64,000 bases of DNA from positions 2,418,001 through 2,482,000 of the forward strand of contig CP114121.1 of NCBI GenBank assembly GCA_029959195.1, given 5' to 3'. Every line of letters starts with the position of its first letter. Position 1 is the stretch's first letter. The notes below the pieces were generated by a model. That model saw only the letters and a list, made by a program, of their open reading frames with translations, did not search any database and was not told the DNA's origin. This DNA is from Dictyophora rubrovolvata (lineage: Eukaryota > Basidiomycota > Agaricomycetes > Phallales > Phallaceae). The position numbers and the translations under genes are program-made. Positions 1-11,952 of this stretch are shown here, in pieces.

Positions 1-289
1 GATTGTGTATGTGAGATGTTTATAACCATGGAGAAGAATCGCCTGACATCTATTAAAGCTTTGGTAAGCTTCCGGGTTTTCGTGGATTTATAGATTGACC
101 TCTAATGAACGTCAATGACTGTCTCGGCTGTAGCATGTTCTCCGTCATTTGCAGACTGGAGTGCACCAAGCTCGATTATCCGGGAAGCCCTCCTTCAACA
201 CACATGATCTGGAAATGCTTGGTTTCTGGACGAATGTGCCCGATCCCTACAATAATTCTAATTCAACATCACCGCCTACTACAACTTGA
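1..289 (+). CDS. 3' end of an unknown gene (partial, cut by window edge)
   Basis: An open frame runs from base 1 to a GTAAGC donor at 64. An acceptor ending in TTTGCAG at 154 resumes the same frame, which ends at a TGA at 287-289. The spliced tail reads through ARLSGKPSFNTHDLEMLGFW and closes with a Ser/Pro/Thr-rich end. The splice sites and the frame kept across them are the only evidence. I do not recognise the family and the N-terminal part lies outside the window. It could instead be chance open sequence. Confidence 0.4.
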
Positions 290-1686
290 TTCTTTTTCCT
301 TTACATCCTCGGGTTTGGGGAGGTCATATCGTAGACGAAAGGTGGAGTTAGATTAAAATTCAGTATGTAATGTGATCAGCTTAGCGGTGTATTTATACCT
401 GGTCAATTAGAATATCAACGGCAGGGGCCACAGGGGCACTGCCACAGTTCAGCACCAGCCCTAATAATAAATGACACGGACGCATGATGGACTGAACTGA
501 GTGCAAGCGGCGTGGGTGATGCTTACATATTTTTAAGGCACGGCAGTACAAAAAAAATCAAGAGGCCTTTCTGTGAATTAATAAGCTATTACGATATTTG
601 CCATTGAATTGAATTCCCTTTCAGCGGAGGAAATAGGAATTGAATGAGGAAAAGGAAAATAACCCGACTTGCATTGGGATCGCTTCGGCCCGCAGGCATT
701 TCGACTAACTGTTGTCTTTTTCCCTAGCTGCTTTGTTAAATGTTTTTAAAGTGGAGCAAAGGGAGATAAGAAAGATTGCTGATGAATATAAAATATGCGA
801 ATTTGTGATGGTCCAACGGTATCCTCTGCTTTGAGCTGGTTTCAAGGCAGTCCGAGCAAACCGCAATGGACTCCCGTGGACTGTGAAATATTTGAACGCC
901 GAATAGACGCCTTGGCTTCTTCCTGTCACGAACCATGCCGACTTGGGCTTCTTAGATTTTAAGCACAATTGAAGCACAATACTTCTTCAGGAGAACCAGT
1001 CACGAAATGTCGAAGAAATCGGAGAAACCTGAATTACTTTAATGAAGTTCGTGGAGAAAGACGGTGACCATGTGCCACTATTTCGGAACTTCCGACCATA
1101 GCAAAAATCAGTGTCTGGCTTCCACCCCGCTATGAAGTTATTGGACGAGACTTCCCAAAATGCCCTATATATCGAGATAAAGAAAAGGCTGCAAAATATA
1201 GATCGATAACCATTCTTGGATGTGGCAGACTCCGGTAACCGTTGTTTTCAAAAAAATTCAATCAATGGGGAAGCTGATTGGCGACCGGAAAATAAGATGC
1301 TTTGCGTGCGGGAAATTTACAACTTATGCGGCTCGCGAATTCGAATCGCTGGTGGTTCAGGTCTCATTTTTATTGGGGGGTCCGGCTTCCTCCTTTCCAC
1401 CAGCTGATCACTCTTTTTCGAAAACCTCGCGCATCCTGCTTTCCCGGGTGTAGTCTGCTGTTGAGGTGTTGGCGCAGTCAGCAGACACTGTTTAAGGAGT
1501 GCATCCAATGCAGTTCGTTGTAGAGGATCTTTCAGCCTATGCATCTGCTTGTGGGTTCTTTCACCCCCTCCACCCTGTTTATATCGAAAGTTACTTATTA
1601 TTTCAAAAGTCATTTCGTACAAGCAATCATTATTCGCGACCATTACCTTTCTAGTATATACCCACCGTAAGTGCAGCCCATGTTAG
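290..1686. other. No gene recognised
   Basis: About 1.4 kb between the partial gene and the DUF6533 gene. Only short open frames without family motifs or convincing splice sites are present on either strand. The right end must hold the first exon and promoter of the DUF6533 gene, because that gene's first recognisable exon has no in-frame ATG. A TAG directly precedes this exon (1684-1686) and may be part of an acceptor. Confidence 0.4.
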
Positions 1687-3215
1687 TCCTGCTCAGTTCT
1701 GTTCTCATTATCTCCACAAGTCACATCTATCGATGATGAAGTTTGTGCTTTATTTTTCGTTGGAAAGGATGAAATAACGGTGTTTCTCAGGTTGAATTTG
1801 TCTGGAAAAGTCGACTTTCGTTAGGAAAAGTTCTATACATCTTCGTAAGCGTATTCGTTTACTCTAAACCAACTCTTTTGATGTAAAGCCGTCTTTAGAA
1901 TCGTTTTTTTGGCTTAACGGCCTTGATAATCAACTGCGCTAGTACGTAATTCAAACTACATGCACGTTACGGCATTGTTTCAACGCGTTGAGTAGTTGCA
2001 TTCATTCCTAATTTGTCGGATAACGTGAGTAATGCCAATAGTCATTAAACCGTTTCTTGACAATTCTCGAGTAGTTGTATGTGAAATTCATGATCAACAC
2101 TGCGTTTGAATTTAAAGAATATGCAGCTGTTTCGGCTATTACTGGTGGCTCGGACTTTCGTAAGTCCAGTTTCTGCATAAGGATCTCAATTAACGTCCAG
2201 AACAGGCAAATAGTAGCCATTTTAAATGCCGAACGTGGGTTTTTCGTTTAATTCAATTGCATGAAAAATCTTAATCATGATATCACCAGTTATTCTCCAG
2301 ACCAGAGTAAGTTTCCACGAAAATGATGACGTTCAAACATCAAATTGGTTTACTTTTAGATCTACGCCGTTTACGATTGTAGCCAAAAATTATTGGTGAC
2401 ACTCTGTGTGTTGTATATTACAGAGGCCGTGTCAGCGATTGTCCTTTTAGGGAAAACCGTTGAATTAAGTAAGGAAATACGGAGCTATTCCATTTCGGCT
2501 AATGTCAATTCCCATTTCCCTAGATGACTTCCATGGGATTCATGGCTTGACTGGCTGTCATGTCATTGACAGACAAGAGTTCATGTCATTTTATTGGATA
2601 CCGACTGTGGTCTTCGAGATGATTTTGTGTGGGTTGATTTCATACAAGGCCGTTATGATGCACAAACATCAATATGCCATTCCAACGTGGAGAACGATCC
2701 GCTCCGAAGGCTCTACGTCTCTTTTCTTGGTCATTGTCAGAGAAAAGTGAGTGCTTCTTCCCCCTCTGATTTTGACATGTTTTGATAATAGTGTAGCGTA
2801 TTTTGTTTTCTTATGTGTGTTCTTCGGGATTTTTTTCATTATGAGCTTATTCAATGATTCGCTTTCTCGACAACAGGATATTTGCCGCCCTTCTTGCAAA
2901 TTTCTTATTTTCTAGTTCGGCAACTCCACAATTAGCGCAAGTCGCCACTGGGTATGTTTTTCAATAGACTTGGTTTTTCTTCCCTCATTTCCCATTTTCC
3001 AAAGCTGGTCAATAGCCATTCCATGCGCGTGCAGTTCCCGCCTTTTATTAAAAATGCATCGACGTCATTTAGGATCGTCGACGGAAACATCCACATATAC
3101 CTATCATGAGATGTCATTTGCCAATATTCCTAACAGAATTGGCCAGACAAAAGCAAGTTTTATACAGAAGAAGTCGAGCCAGGGCTCTGTTAGTATTTCG
3201 GACTCAACTTACTGA
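1687..3215 (+). CDS. DUF6533-family multi-pass membrane protein (5' exon not located)
   Basis: Role unknown; DUF6533 proteins are a large Agaricomycete family of roughly seven-helix membrane proteins. The frame is rebuilt through introns at 1741-1790, 1845-1898, about 1942-2126, about 2233-2289, 2307-2359, 2469-2523, 2747-2791, 2819-2876 and 2952-3004. The product shows the family landmarks in order: DDEVEFVW, an NR(F/Y) motif, LILQTRIYAVYDCSQKLL, GCHVIDRQEFMSFYWIPTVVFE, VRENVAYFVF, LAQVATGWSIAIPC and SSRLLLKMH, then a polar tail ending at TAA 3215. All pieces join in frame, so the gene looks intact. The third and fourth introns are the least certain, and one donor (GTTCTT at 2819) is weak. 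No ATG lies in frame in the first exon recognised, so the true start is upstream. Confidence 0.65.
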
Positions 3216-3572
3216 TGACGGCTCTACCGAAGTTGACTTGACACATAATCTAAGGACTTCACTTACAACCAATAAATATCATTTTTTTCAGGAAATGTGT
3301 ATGCTTTTGTAATAGTATCAGACTCCTACAAGCTCGTCATCGCGCCGGCTGAATGGATTTCTTCTCCATGTTTCGGGAAACGGGATCACAGCTGACTCAG
3401 CTTCAAGTTTCTCTGTCCTGTTCCACCACTTCCTCAATTGCTTCATCTGCGAAAGACGAATTAAACACCAAATTTTATCAATCTTTGTTGAGTCTTTTAA
3501 CAAGCCACACCGCCAGAATTTGCAACATTGAGTGACCTCACTGAGTCCGTGACATCAGTATTATTTTCTTGG

Positions 3573-6500
3573 ATGCCTTCACGAAATCAACGACCGGGGC
3601 GCAAACAGCGGAATAAAAATACATCAAAAGCTGCTATAAGCGATGAAAATGCATTTCTTCCAGAAAATCCATTCGTTTTTCCATATATGCTCCCGCCTCC
3701 TTGGGCTTTGAATGGCAAATTTGGTCCTGCCACTGCCACTGGAAACGTCAAGACAAACTTCCTGCCGCCAATGCCTGGATTTGCCCACTATGAGCCTCAA
3801 CAAAGTAGCTATTCTTATTCGCATGACACCGTCCATCAATATCCGGTTCGCCAGTATCAGAATACACTCCGTCAGCCGGTGGCCATCAATCAAAACTACA
3901 ATTCACCAGCGGGACGCCATATGGGTCCTTATGGACCACCCCTCCGATACCTCCCCATGCCTGCACCATCTTCTCAGGACTCGGTTTACCTTCAAATGGC
4001 TTCCAGCAGTCTATCTGATATTGAAAGATTACGGAAACTAAAAGAAACCATTCTCTGTGGTCAACACCCTTTTTTCACCGCTGTTCCCGACCCCGATGCT
4101 CTGGCTAAGCTCTATCTTGGTCCGCACCCTCTCTCCCAGGCTTACCAGGATTTGGCACCCACGGAGCAGCAGATATCTACAGAGCCTTTGGAAAAGACCA
4201 TTACATCCCAGACACTGGTCAAAAGTCCTAGCACTGATCATAAATTAGTTTCAGATAACCTTTCAACAGTTTCACAGGATATATCGGAGCCGTCGTTGTC
4301 TGCTACCGCCGTTTCTCAGGCTGCAAAAAATGGCATTTTGGATAGGAATGCACAGGATATATCACAAGCTGCAGTTTCACATACATCCGGATCTTTTGTC
4401 TTGGCCGATATGAAAAAAGATACCTTATCGCACGTTCCGTCTCAGGCTCAGGCTGTGTCCATCCAGACTGAAAGCATGAGTGTCGACGAACCACACCCTG
4501 TTAGGAAAGACTCAAGCGGTTCCCATGCATACAGAGATTCTCATATAAATAGTTCGTCCCGAGACTACGAAAATGAACGTGATCGAGAGCGTCCTGGGTA
4601 TTCGGTTTCTGAGCATGGTCCCCCGCGTTCTGATTCCTATAGATATCCCCAATATTCTGATCGACGTGATTACGGCCGTTACAATAATTCTCGCCATCCG
4701 GATTGGAGGTATGACAGGGACCATCGAGACTGGGATCGAGATAGAGAAAAGGGCAGGCCTGGCGACAAATACAGCCATGAAAGATATCTACCCCACAAAA
4801 TGCCGTCAGGTATCGAACGCAGGACTTCATTCTCTGGCTCTTCATTCTCAGCAACTAATGTCGCAAGGAGAAATTCTGACGCTGCTGAAGATCGAGGTTT
4901 ACGCTCAGAAGTACTTGAGCAGCGTTCATTTGTACGTAATGATGTCGTGCCACCGCTTGATCAACGAACTTCGACCGAGGTGTCATCTCATCTGGAATCG
5001 CGACGCAGTGAAGTGCAACCTCCCTCAGGACCACGACGGGCTAGTTCAACATCGCAACGTCCGGACCAACGTCAAGATGTTTTTCCCTACCCTACTGATC
5101 ACCGTCGTAGAGAACCTCCACCCGGCGCAGAACCCAAACGTCCCTCGTATACCCTACCTCAGCACAATGGCAGGAGAGCTCCTCTTCCGTATACCGATCT
5201 TCATCCTCCTCATTCTGATATGGGCTCTCTCGACACCGAAATTGCAAGACCACCATCACGTCCATCCCAACCTCAACCTGAACCTGTTCGTCCAACTACG
5301 TCTGTACCTGATCAACGCCCGGCACCGAGAACACTTGAAGGTCAATTTCAGAAACCTATTGCAGATCAACCGATACCACACCTCTATTCTGGGAGTAGCT
5401 CACGAGACTCATATCGTCGAGATCAAACATCCGTTACTACCACTCAAAGTACGGCAGAAAGAACTGATAAACTCAGCCCTGATGGTAATGCTCCGGTAGC
5501 TGAGGGTCGCCACGTGCTTCCAACGAATCCGGAATCGAAACCACCAACAGGACCTTCAGCGGTAGACAAACACCAACGACCGGGACCTATAGTTTCGCAT
5601 CATATACCACCGTCAGAAAGGAATCAGATCCAACAACCTCCTTTAGCTTCTCGTTTATCTCTTAACCGTCGTGCTGGGGAATCTCAACAGCTGACTTCTA
5701 ATTTGGAAACGACTGTCCAAAGCGTATACGATCTAGCCTTGAATAATAGAGATGATCCACCCAAGTATTATATGAAGCGTTCGCCTAGTCCTCATGATCG
5801 TCCTCTTGGAAATACAATCGACATAGCGACTAATCAACGATCTACTTCATTATCGTCATATCGTGAAGGGCCTCCACCCAGGAGCTATCCAGAAGATCGG
5901 AGGGTTTCAGATGCGGGACTTCGACGTCCGCCGCCGCCACCGCCGCCTCCACATCATTACGCACCACCAGCAGACTCTGCTCCGTCATATCACCCCCAGT
6001 CAATTTCAGAAAGACGTGAAGTCGATCGTCGGGAAGAACCACGACAATGGCGCGAACGCCCGGATAACTATCCGTCATATGGTGGTCAAGCCGAGCCTGA
6101 ACGAGGTGGCCGGAGATTTTCTGATACACGTGAGTGAACGCATTGCATCTTCTTTTTAATTAATTGGGTTTACGCAGGTGGGTTATCTCGAGGGCATCCA
6201 CTGCCACCACCACCGCCGTCTACTGGACCCACCTCTTGGGATAGAGACAAAGATAAGGACAAAGACTATGTACCTCAGCCTTGGATGAAATATCCGCCTC
6301 GAGGGTCACCGCCGCCATTAAGAGCTGGATCTATACCTCCTCGATGGGAAGCACCACCACCGGCACAACCAGCACCACCAATGCACCCACAGCCGCCATC
6401 GCATCGCCCATTACAAGCTCGTCTAGGTGACACCTATGACCAGCGTTTCGTCCCCCGCGACGCCGTTGATCATCGAGATCGCTTTACCGGTAGGCCACCA

Positions 6501-7013
6501 CCACCACCACCACCACCACCACCGCATCCGCCGTCCATGGATGCGCCTATGCGAGATACCTATCGTAACGACAATCCTCGACTTCGTCCACGGAGTCCTA
6601 GTCCTATGAATCGCCCGATACCTGGTGGAACGTACGATGATGGACCGCGGCCTCTAAAACGTGCTCGGGATGAATATGATATAACCCCTTCTCATCCTCA
6701 TCCCCATCCCCATCCTCATCCCCACCCTCACCCTCATCCTCCTAGATCGGGACCATACTATGACGAAGGTCGACGTGGAAGTGAAGCGGATCCATATGCT
6801 AGTCGTATGCCGCCTCCGCCTCCTTCATTTTATGACCATCGTCACGGACCTGGTGTTAACATGAATCCACGAGATCCTCCATATCCTCGTGATCGTCTTT
6901 CTGACCAGTACGGCAGAAGGGATGCTCCACCACCACCACATCCTCCTCCACCGTCGTCGTCCCGGTCACCACCATTCTATCATCCTCAACGAGACAGATA
7001 TACGTCTCGCTAA
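3573..7013 (+). CDS. Long Pro/Arg/Ser-rich disordered protein, function unknown
   Basis: Two exons: 3573-6130 and 6179-7013, joined across a 48-nt GT-AG intron that keeps frame. The ATG at 3573 (MPSRNQRPGRKQRNKN) is the first in-frame ATG; open sequence extends slightly upstream without one. The product is about 1,130 residues and almost entirely low complexity: a basic N-terminus, a short helical stretch around SDIERLRKLKETIL, a central region rich in RD, RDRE and SYRYP-like blocks, poly-proline runs, and a His-Pro repeat. The C-terminus is rich in P, H, R and Y. Such RD/RS and poly-Pro composition is common in nuclear RNA-processing factors, but that is inference. No catalytic domain was seen. 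It runs convergent with COG7, with 250 bp between the stop codons. Confidence 0.75.
6692..6740 (+). repeat. In-frame hexanucleotide repeat (CCTCAT/CCCCAT) encoding His-Pro
   Basis: About eight imperfect hexamers of the CCTCAT/CCCCAT/CCCTCA type lie inside the second exon of the disordered protein gene. They encode an alternating His-Pro tract. Such a tract can change length by slippage without loss of frame. Confidence 0.8.
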
Positions 7014-7263
7014 AAAAGACTATGTAATGTTACCTATGATCGAGAAAGGTGTCGTTCTTTTTTTATATTATATTTACTTTTTTTATATCTCTTGTGGAGG
7101 ACATTTATGACACCGTAACCTTCTTGGATATTTTAGAATTAGGCACTACGCTTAAATGTATATATGTACATACTTGGTATGGATCGGAAGTGGTGTAAAT
7201 AATATAGTCAAAATTATCATCCCACGAAGGGTATTATACTTTTACATGTTCTAAAATAAAGAT

Positions 7264-10035
7264 CTATGTCCATCCCCTAATCCTCGCAACAACAGAAAAC
7301 ACTTCATCATCAGCAGACAACTCCGTCTTTACTCTCTCCTTGCCAGCATCCTCGCTCATCTCCACATACTCCTTCCACTTCTCCAAATCACTCCATTCCA
7401 CATTCAGCGCTCTCACGACATTAGAAAGGTACCCCAAATCCGAAGCGAGCTGAGCCGCACCACGAGGTGCAGAGAGCGCGCGAATTGATGGAAGCACTGT
7501 CTGAGTCAGATGGGAAAGCAGCGAGAGGGCAAGAGAGGTCAACCATGTAGATACGATGAGCTCTGGTGGAAAATGTTGTGGGACTAAGGGTGACGGTAGT
7601 GAAGGAAGTGGGGCGTGTACTGGACTCGGTGAGCTAGCAAGAACGGGGACAGATGAGATTGCGGACGAGAGACGGCGGAGATGGCGGGGCGGTTCCGCGG
7701 GTGGTGGTGGTAGTGGTAGTGGTAGTTGTGTCGCAGACGACTCGAGGTAAGGTTGAAAAGATTCGATATCGACGAAAGGTAAAGTTTCGATTGAAAATGC
7801 CAGAGCGTCGTCTTCAACGTACACTTCGAATAAGCGAGGGAGATTTAAAAGTCCCTCTGAAATTCGTTGGATGGTTGGTGTCGGGGAAAGAGAGAATGTC
7901 GGTATTCGGAGTTCGTGTTTTCCTTGTTCTCTTTGTTTTGGGTCAGCTGCTGTCCAAACGGGTAGCGAAGCGTAGTTCGAGAGGTGTTGAAAGAGAGGTG
8001 ATAGGAGGGTATCTTGTAGCATGCTTTGACACGCTTTTGCGAACGTAGATAGCGAATCTCTTGTTTTGGAGAGTAGTGAAAGTGTGTTTTCATGTATTAC
8101 GGGGTTCGCCGTGGTAGCGGGGTTGGAGTTGGAACTGGGAACGTCCAGGCCCTCAAGAAGAGTATTTAATTCTGCCGAGTTCAAGGTAGATTGTGTAAGA
8201 AGCAGAACCGCTCCTCGCGTCGTATTGGGAATGAAAAGACCTTGCGAGTCGGCTCTTGATAACCTGATGGTGCTAGCCATTTGGACAAGCCCAGTACGAA
8301 GCTTATGTTCGAGTAACATCAACCGTTCACTGAAAACACGACACGCTTCAAGGAGGTACAGTGCAAATTGAATGGAACCCCAGTCTTTTGCGGAATAATC
8401 CAATTCGTCAAATGTATCATCTGGGATGGGCAGTCCAGATGTTGAAGCTGATATAGCCGCAGAATTCGTAAGGAGCTCAGAACGTGCGGTGTTTAAGAAT
8501 GTTGTAAAAAGATAATCGAGAGATTGTAATAGTCCTACGGCACCGTAGCCGTGTGTAAGATCCATGCAATGTGTAATAGAGTCTTCCGCCATGACAAAGA
8601 CATCGCTCGATTGCTCTCTAAAGATTCTGGCCGAAAGAGATCCTCCACCACCACCGCTAAGAGATTCTCCACCATTCAAAGTCTTGCCATGCACTGCAAG
8701 TAAAGACTGTTCTAGGAATTTCTTTTCCAAGAGCTCGTAATCGGACTGAATGTCCACGAAAGGTTCAAACAAGGCTTGCTCCCAAGCTCCGGCATTACCG
8801 GTGAATATCTTGCCACTGACTGAAAGAGTCTGACGGAGAGGTGGTCCTATTCTACGGGACATTGACATGCGCTTCGATAATCGTCTTGAATGCGATTTGG
8901 TTGGTTCTTCTGAAGGTGAAGTCGCAGCTTGCGGTGAGAATAAAGCGGCTAAACCCATTTTCTCAAGTATCTTGTCGGCGGCGACTGCGAAATCCTCAGT
9001 GATACGGAAAGTTTTTATAAGCTCAGGAAGAGCCGATCCTCCATAATAGTCCGAGACGCTAGAAAGCCGCTGTGACAAGGAAGGCGTCAGCGCGTCAATC
9101 GTCGTCTGTATAAAAGTCGAAAGAGTTTGCTGAGGATCGGGAAATATAGCGGAACAGTAGTTTTGTTCCTCTTGAATGATAGCCAGAAATCTTGTGAAAA
9201 ACGCGCTGAGAAATTCCGAGAATCTAGTAGGTTTGGTATCCCCCTTGCCAGGTCCCCGAGGTTCACTTTCGATATCGCTAAACGAAGCTGAAGTCCACAA
9301 TTCGACAAGAGGCGCCCGTCGAGATCCGTTATAGTAATTACGAAACTCTCCCTCACGTTGTATATTCGCAAAGACGGAATAGTAGTTTCTGCAAGAAACA
9401 AGATCTTTGGAGTTTATAGCCGCGACCAGCGCCGAACTAAGAGCGGCCTCTAGCTGATTTTGGAGACTTGTCATGAGAGCGCGGCGGCTTTCGAATTCAG
9501 CCGTGTTTTGAAAGACCATCATACTTTTACTTGCTTCCGCGAGCCGTTCAGCAGCTTTGGCATATTGCAGCTCGGCGAGAAGAGAGGTGACTTCAGATTC
9601 TAAAGTACTCCAACTTTCTGCCTCTTTTAGAACATCTCTGGAAGCTTCCATTTGGCGTTTGACAGTATCGAGGTACGTCAGTTTGTCTAGTGCGTCGGTT
9701 GTAGTCTGGTCTTCCGTCGACGAAGCTAATTTGGCTTGCAAGTTCGTAAGAGCCTGCTTAAGATTGAGAGCAGACTCGCGCAAAAAGTGGAGATCGTATG
9801 TTAGACGCGGTACAGCTCGAGAGATATCGTCAATGGTTTGTTCGAGCTGGCTTGATGTGTCTTGACAAGCTATTTCTAGGCGTGTTGCTAGTTCAGAAAC
9901 GTCTGGAACTGACGTGGATTGGTGTTCTTTCGCGGCGTCGTCGAGGAGTTTGTTGATCCATTCTGCAATATCTGTGTGTTCTTCCAGTGATGCGAATAAA
10001 TCGGATGAAGAGCGTACATGGCTTTCAACTTCCAT
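7264..10035 (-). CDS. COG7: Conserved oligomeric Golgi complex subunit 7
   Basis: Single-exon gene of 923 codons beginning MEVESHVRSSSDLFASLEEH. COG7 is a lobe B subunit of the COG tethering complex, which captures retrograde vesicles at the Golgi and so keeps glycosylation enzymes in place. The N-terminal 160 residues have the features expected for COG7: an AEWINKLLDDA motif, then coiled-coil heptads including YDLHFLRESALNLKQAL, followed by helical-bundle sequence. The length exceeds that of animal COG7 (about 770). The extra length includes basic and Ser-rich linkers near residues 380-405 and a Pro-rich segment near 765-810, which look like fungal insertions. The first ATG was chosen; a 333-bp gap separates it from the divergent dioxygenase gene. 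Confidence 0.8.
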   Translation of the reverse strand: MEVESHVRSSSDLFASLEEHTDIAEWINKLLDDAAKEHQSTSVPDVSELATRLEIACQDTSSQLEQTIDDISRAVPRLTYDLHFLRESALNLKQALTNLQAKLASSTEDQTTTDALDKLTYLDTVKRQMEASRDVLKEAESWSTLESEVTSLLAELQYAKAAERLAEASKSMMVFQNTAEFESRRALMTSLQNQLEAALSSALVAAINSKDLVSCRNYYSVFANIQREGEFRNYYNGSRRAPLVELWTSASFSDIESEPRGPGKGDTKPTRFSEFLSAFFTRFLAIIQEEQNYCSAIFPDPQQTLSTFIQTTIDALTPSLSQRLSSVSDYYGGSALPELIKTFRITEDFAVAADKILEKMGLAALFSPQAATSPSEEPTKSHSRRLSKRMSMSRRIGPPLRQTLSVSGKIFTGNAGAWEQALFEPFVDIQSDYELLEKKFLEQSLLAVHGKTLNGGESLSGGGGGSLSARIFREQSSDVFVMAEDSITHCMDLTHGYGAVGLLQSLDYLFTTFLNTARSELLTNSAAISASTSGLPIPDDTFDELDYSAKDWGSIQFALYLLEACRVFSERLMLLEHKLRTGLVQMASTIRLSRADSQGLFIPNTTRGAVLLLTQSTLNSAELNTLLEGLDVPSSNSNPATTANPVIHENTLSLLSKTRDSLSTFAKACQSMLQDTLLSPLFQHLSNYASLPVWTAADPKQREQGKHELRIPTFSLSPTPTIQRISEGLLNLPRLFEVYVEDDALAFSIETLPFVDIESFQPYLESSATQLPLPLPPPPAEPPRHLRRLSSAISSVPVLASSPSPVHAPLPSLPSPLVPQHFPPELIVSTWLTSLALSLLSHLTQTVLPSIRALSAPRGAAQLASDLGYLSNVVRALNVEWSDLEKWKEYVEMSEDAGKERVKTELSADDEVFSVVARIRGWT

Positions 10036-10247
10036 TCGGTTGAATGTTCTTCATGAAAGATGAAAGTTGGGTAGATGAGATGTCGGGTCCGGCTATTAGC
10101 AACACTTTACAAATCCAAATCTCTTAAATTTCAAAATCAATGAAAAAAGAAAACACACGGGAAACATTCACGAGGACTGCTTACCAACTGCTTACAATGT
10201 TCGAAACTGAACGAAGCACCAAATTAGTACAATGCAATTCCGCCGAA

Positions 10248-10277
10248 AGTCACGCTTATTACGTAATGAGTCACGCT
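10248..10277. promoter_or_regulatory. Putative bZIP (Yap1/AP-1-like) binding cluster
   Basis: The palindrome TTACGTAA (10259-10266) abuts TGAGTCA (10267-10273). The first matches the known Yap1/Pap1-type response element, the second the AP-1/Gcn4 core. A 9-bp direct repeat, AGTCACGCT, brackets them (10248-10256 and 10269-10277). The cluster lies between COG7 and the dioxygenase, about 90-120 bp before the dioxygenase ATG, with TATATA near 10320. Function is inferred from motif match only. Confidence 0.4.
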
Positions 10278-10367
10278 AGTTCCGGATCCCATGGTCACCC
10301 ACGGCGAAGCTCAGGTGCATATATATGTAATCATTGAATCAAGACTTGGGGAGTGCCATTCCCAGTC

Positions 10368-11859
10368 ATGTCATCATCTAGTGAAGTCAACAAAGCTGTT
10401 TCTAACCAGTACGGTCCCCCGACGGAAGAATTTCCGGTGCGGTTTTTTTACATGAATTGTGTTGTTTGTGCAGGGTGCTCATTGGGAGAGACGTTATAGC
10501 TGCCTGCGAATGACGAGATTCTGACGAAGAATGCCATTAAATATTTTGAACAGACTCCGAATCCGTGAGTTTTGAGTTTGGGTTTTTTTTTTTGGTGATT
10601 TGAGACTGACTTTTATGCTTTAGTCGTGCCAAGTTTATCTTTCAGAATCTCATTCGACATTTGCACCAGTTCGTTAAAGAAACAGAGTATGTTACTTATC
10701 CTTCAGGTTGATCGGTAGATGATGATTTGACTTCATATATAGTATAACGACCGAAGAATGGATGACTGCTATCCAATTCCTCACCGAGACGGGTCAAAAA
10801 TGCACGGACATGTAAGAAACAAACCCTCTCACAAATTTGTTACGACTTTCTCACCATCATCATCATCATCATCCCGAAAGCCGTCAAGAGTTTATCCTTC
10901 TATCCGATGTATTGGGCGTATCCGCTCTAGTTGACACAATCAACAACCCAATCGTCGAGAAAGCCACAGAAACATCCGTTCTCGGCCCATTCTTCACCGA
11001 AGATGCCCACAACAGTACGTAGCTCATACCATCATTCTCTTCCCCACTTACACACCCGTATAACGCTCTTCTTTTCTCGCCGAAAAACAGTTCCTTACGG
11101 AGAAAGCATAGCATCAGAAGGAAAAGGAGATTACATGTTAGTCAAAGGCCGCGTTACAAATATCCAAGGCAATCCCGTTCCAAACGCCACAATCGACACA
11201 TGGGAGACTGATGGATTCGGATTCTACGACACGCAATATGTTAAACGAGACGGCCCCGATTGTCGTGGGAGACTCGAGAGCGACGAGAATGGGTATTATC
11301 AATATCGCGCTATTGTACCGGTGTCGTATCCTATTCCTGGTGATGTAAAGTTTTTTTTTTTTTTTGGAAATCAAGTTAGGGTTCGGTTTGTTGAGAGAAT
11401 TTTCTTTTTGAAGGGTACTGTTGGTAGAATGCTGGAGTTGGTCCATAGGCACAATAATCGACCTGCTCATTTGCATTTGATGATCGAGGTAAAGTCGTCT
11501 TGCCACTTTTTAGATCAGCAAAACAAACCTTCTTTTAGGCTCCGGGGTATCATAAACTCATAACAGCACTGTACCCAGAAGGCGATCCATACGTAACATG
11601 CGACACCGTGTTTGGCGTTAAGAAATCCTTGGTTGTGGTACGTCCATGTCCTTCCAGACACCCGGCTCTTTTATCTGATTATCGCACCAAGACACTCGAT
11701 ACAATTGAATCGGACGATGAAGCGAAACAGTATGGGTTCAAACATGGGCCTGTTAAAGTGCTGAACCACGATTTTGTCCTGTTGACCGAGAAAGAAGCTG
11801 CAGAAGCGAGAAAGAAAGTGACTGAAGCCAATATCCTTAAAAACACCAATTTTGTTTGA
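10368..11859 (+). CDS. Intradiol ring-cleavage dioxygenase (catechol/hydroxyquinol 1,2-dioxygenase type)
   Basis: Opens catechol-like rings between the two hydroxyls using non-haem Fe(III), feeding aromatics into the 3-oxoadipate route. Eight coding exons were joined in frame from MSSSSEVNKAVSNQYGPP. An N-terminal helical catechol-dioxygenase domain (FIFQNLIRHLHQFVKETE, EEWMTAIQFLTETGQKC) is followed by the beta-sandwich catalytic domain (VKGRVTNIQGNPVPNATI). The family's iron ligands are visible: a Tyr in DGFGFYDTQY, a Tyr in VSYPIPGDGTVG, and both His of RPAHLHLMI. No signal peptide is seen, which suggests an intracellular enzyme. One oddity is a stretch of about 13 residues after KKSLVV (around 11639-11677) that breaks the usual VV-DY continuity and begins with a GTACGT donor-like sequence. 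A bZIP-like site cluster lies just upstream. Confidence 0.85.
10855..10873 (+). repeat. (CAT)n microsatellite in a dioxygenase intron
   Basis: Six CAT units lie near the 3' end of the dioxygenase intron that ends at the acceptor before RQEFILLSD. The run is non-coding in the spliced model. Confidence 0.7.
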
Positions 11860-11952
11860 GTAGAATTTTTAAATGTGTCATATATCGTGTAAAGTATTGG
11901 GACATAAGACTGCATGATGGGTTTTTTATACAAGTTAACATACGGTCCATGT

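Noticed and set aside
3353-3535. 60-codon frame (MDFFSMFRETGSQLTQ) just upstream of the Pro/Arg-rich gene
   Set aside because: It is in another frame, with no splice site joining it to the gene; probably 5' leader.
4573-5499. 308-codon open frame on the plus strand inside the Pro/Arg-rich gene
   Set aside because: It overlaps the longer spliced gene in another frame. The host frame is low in residues that would give stops in this frame, and there is no family motif.
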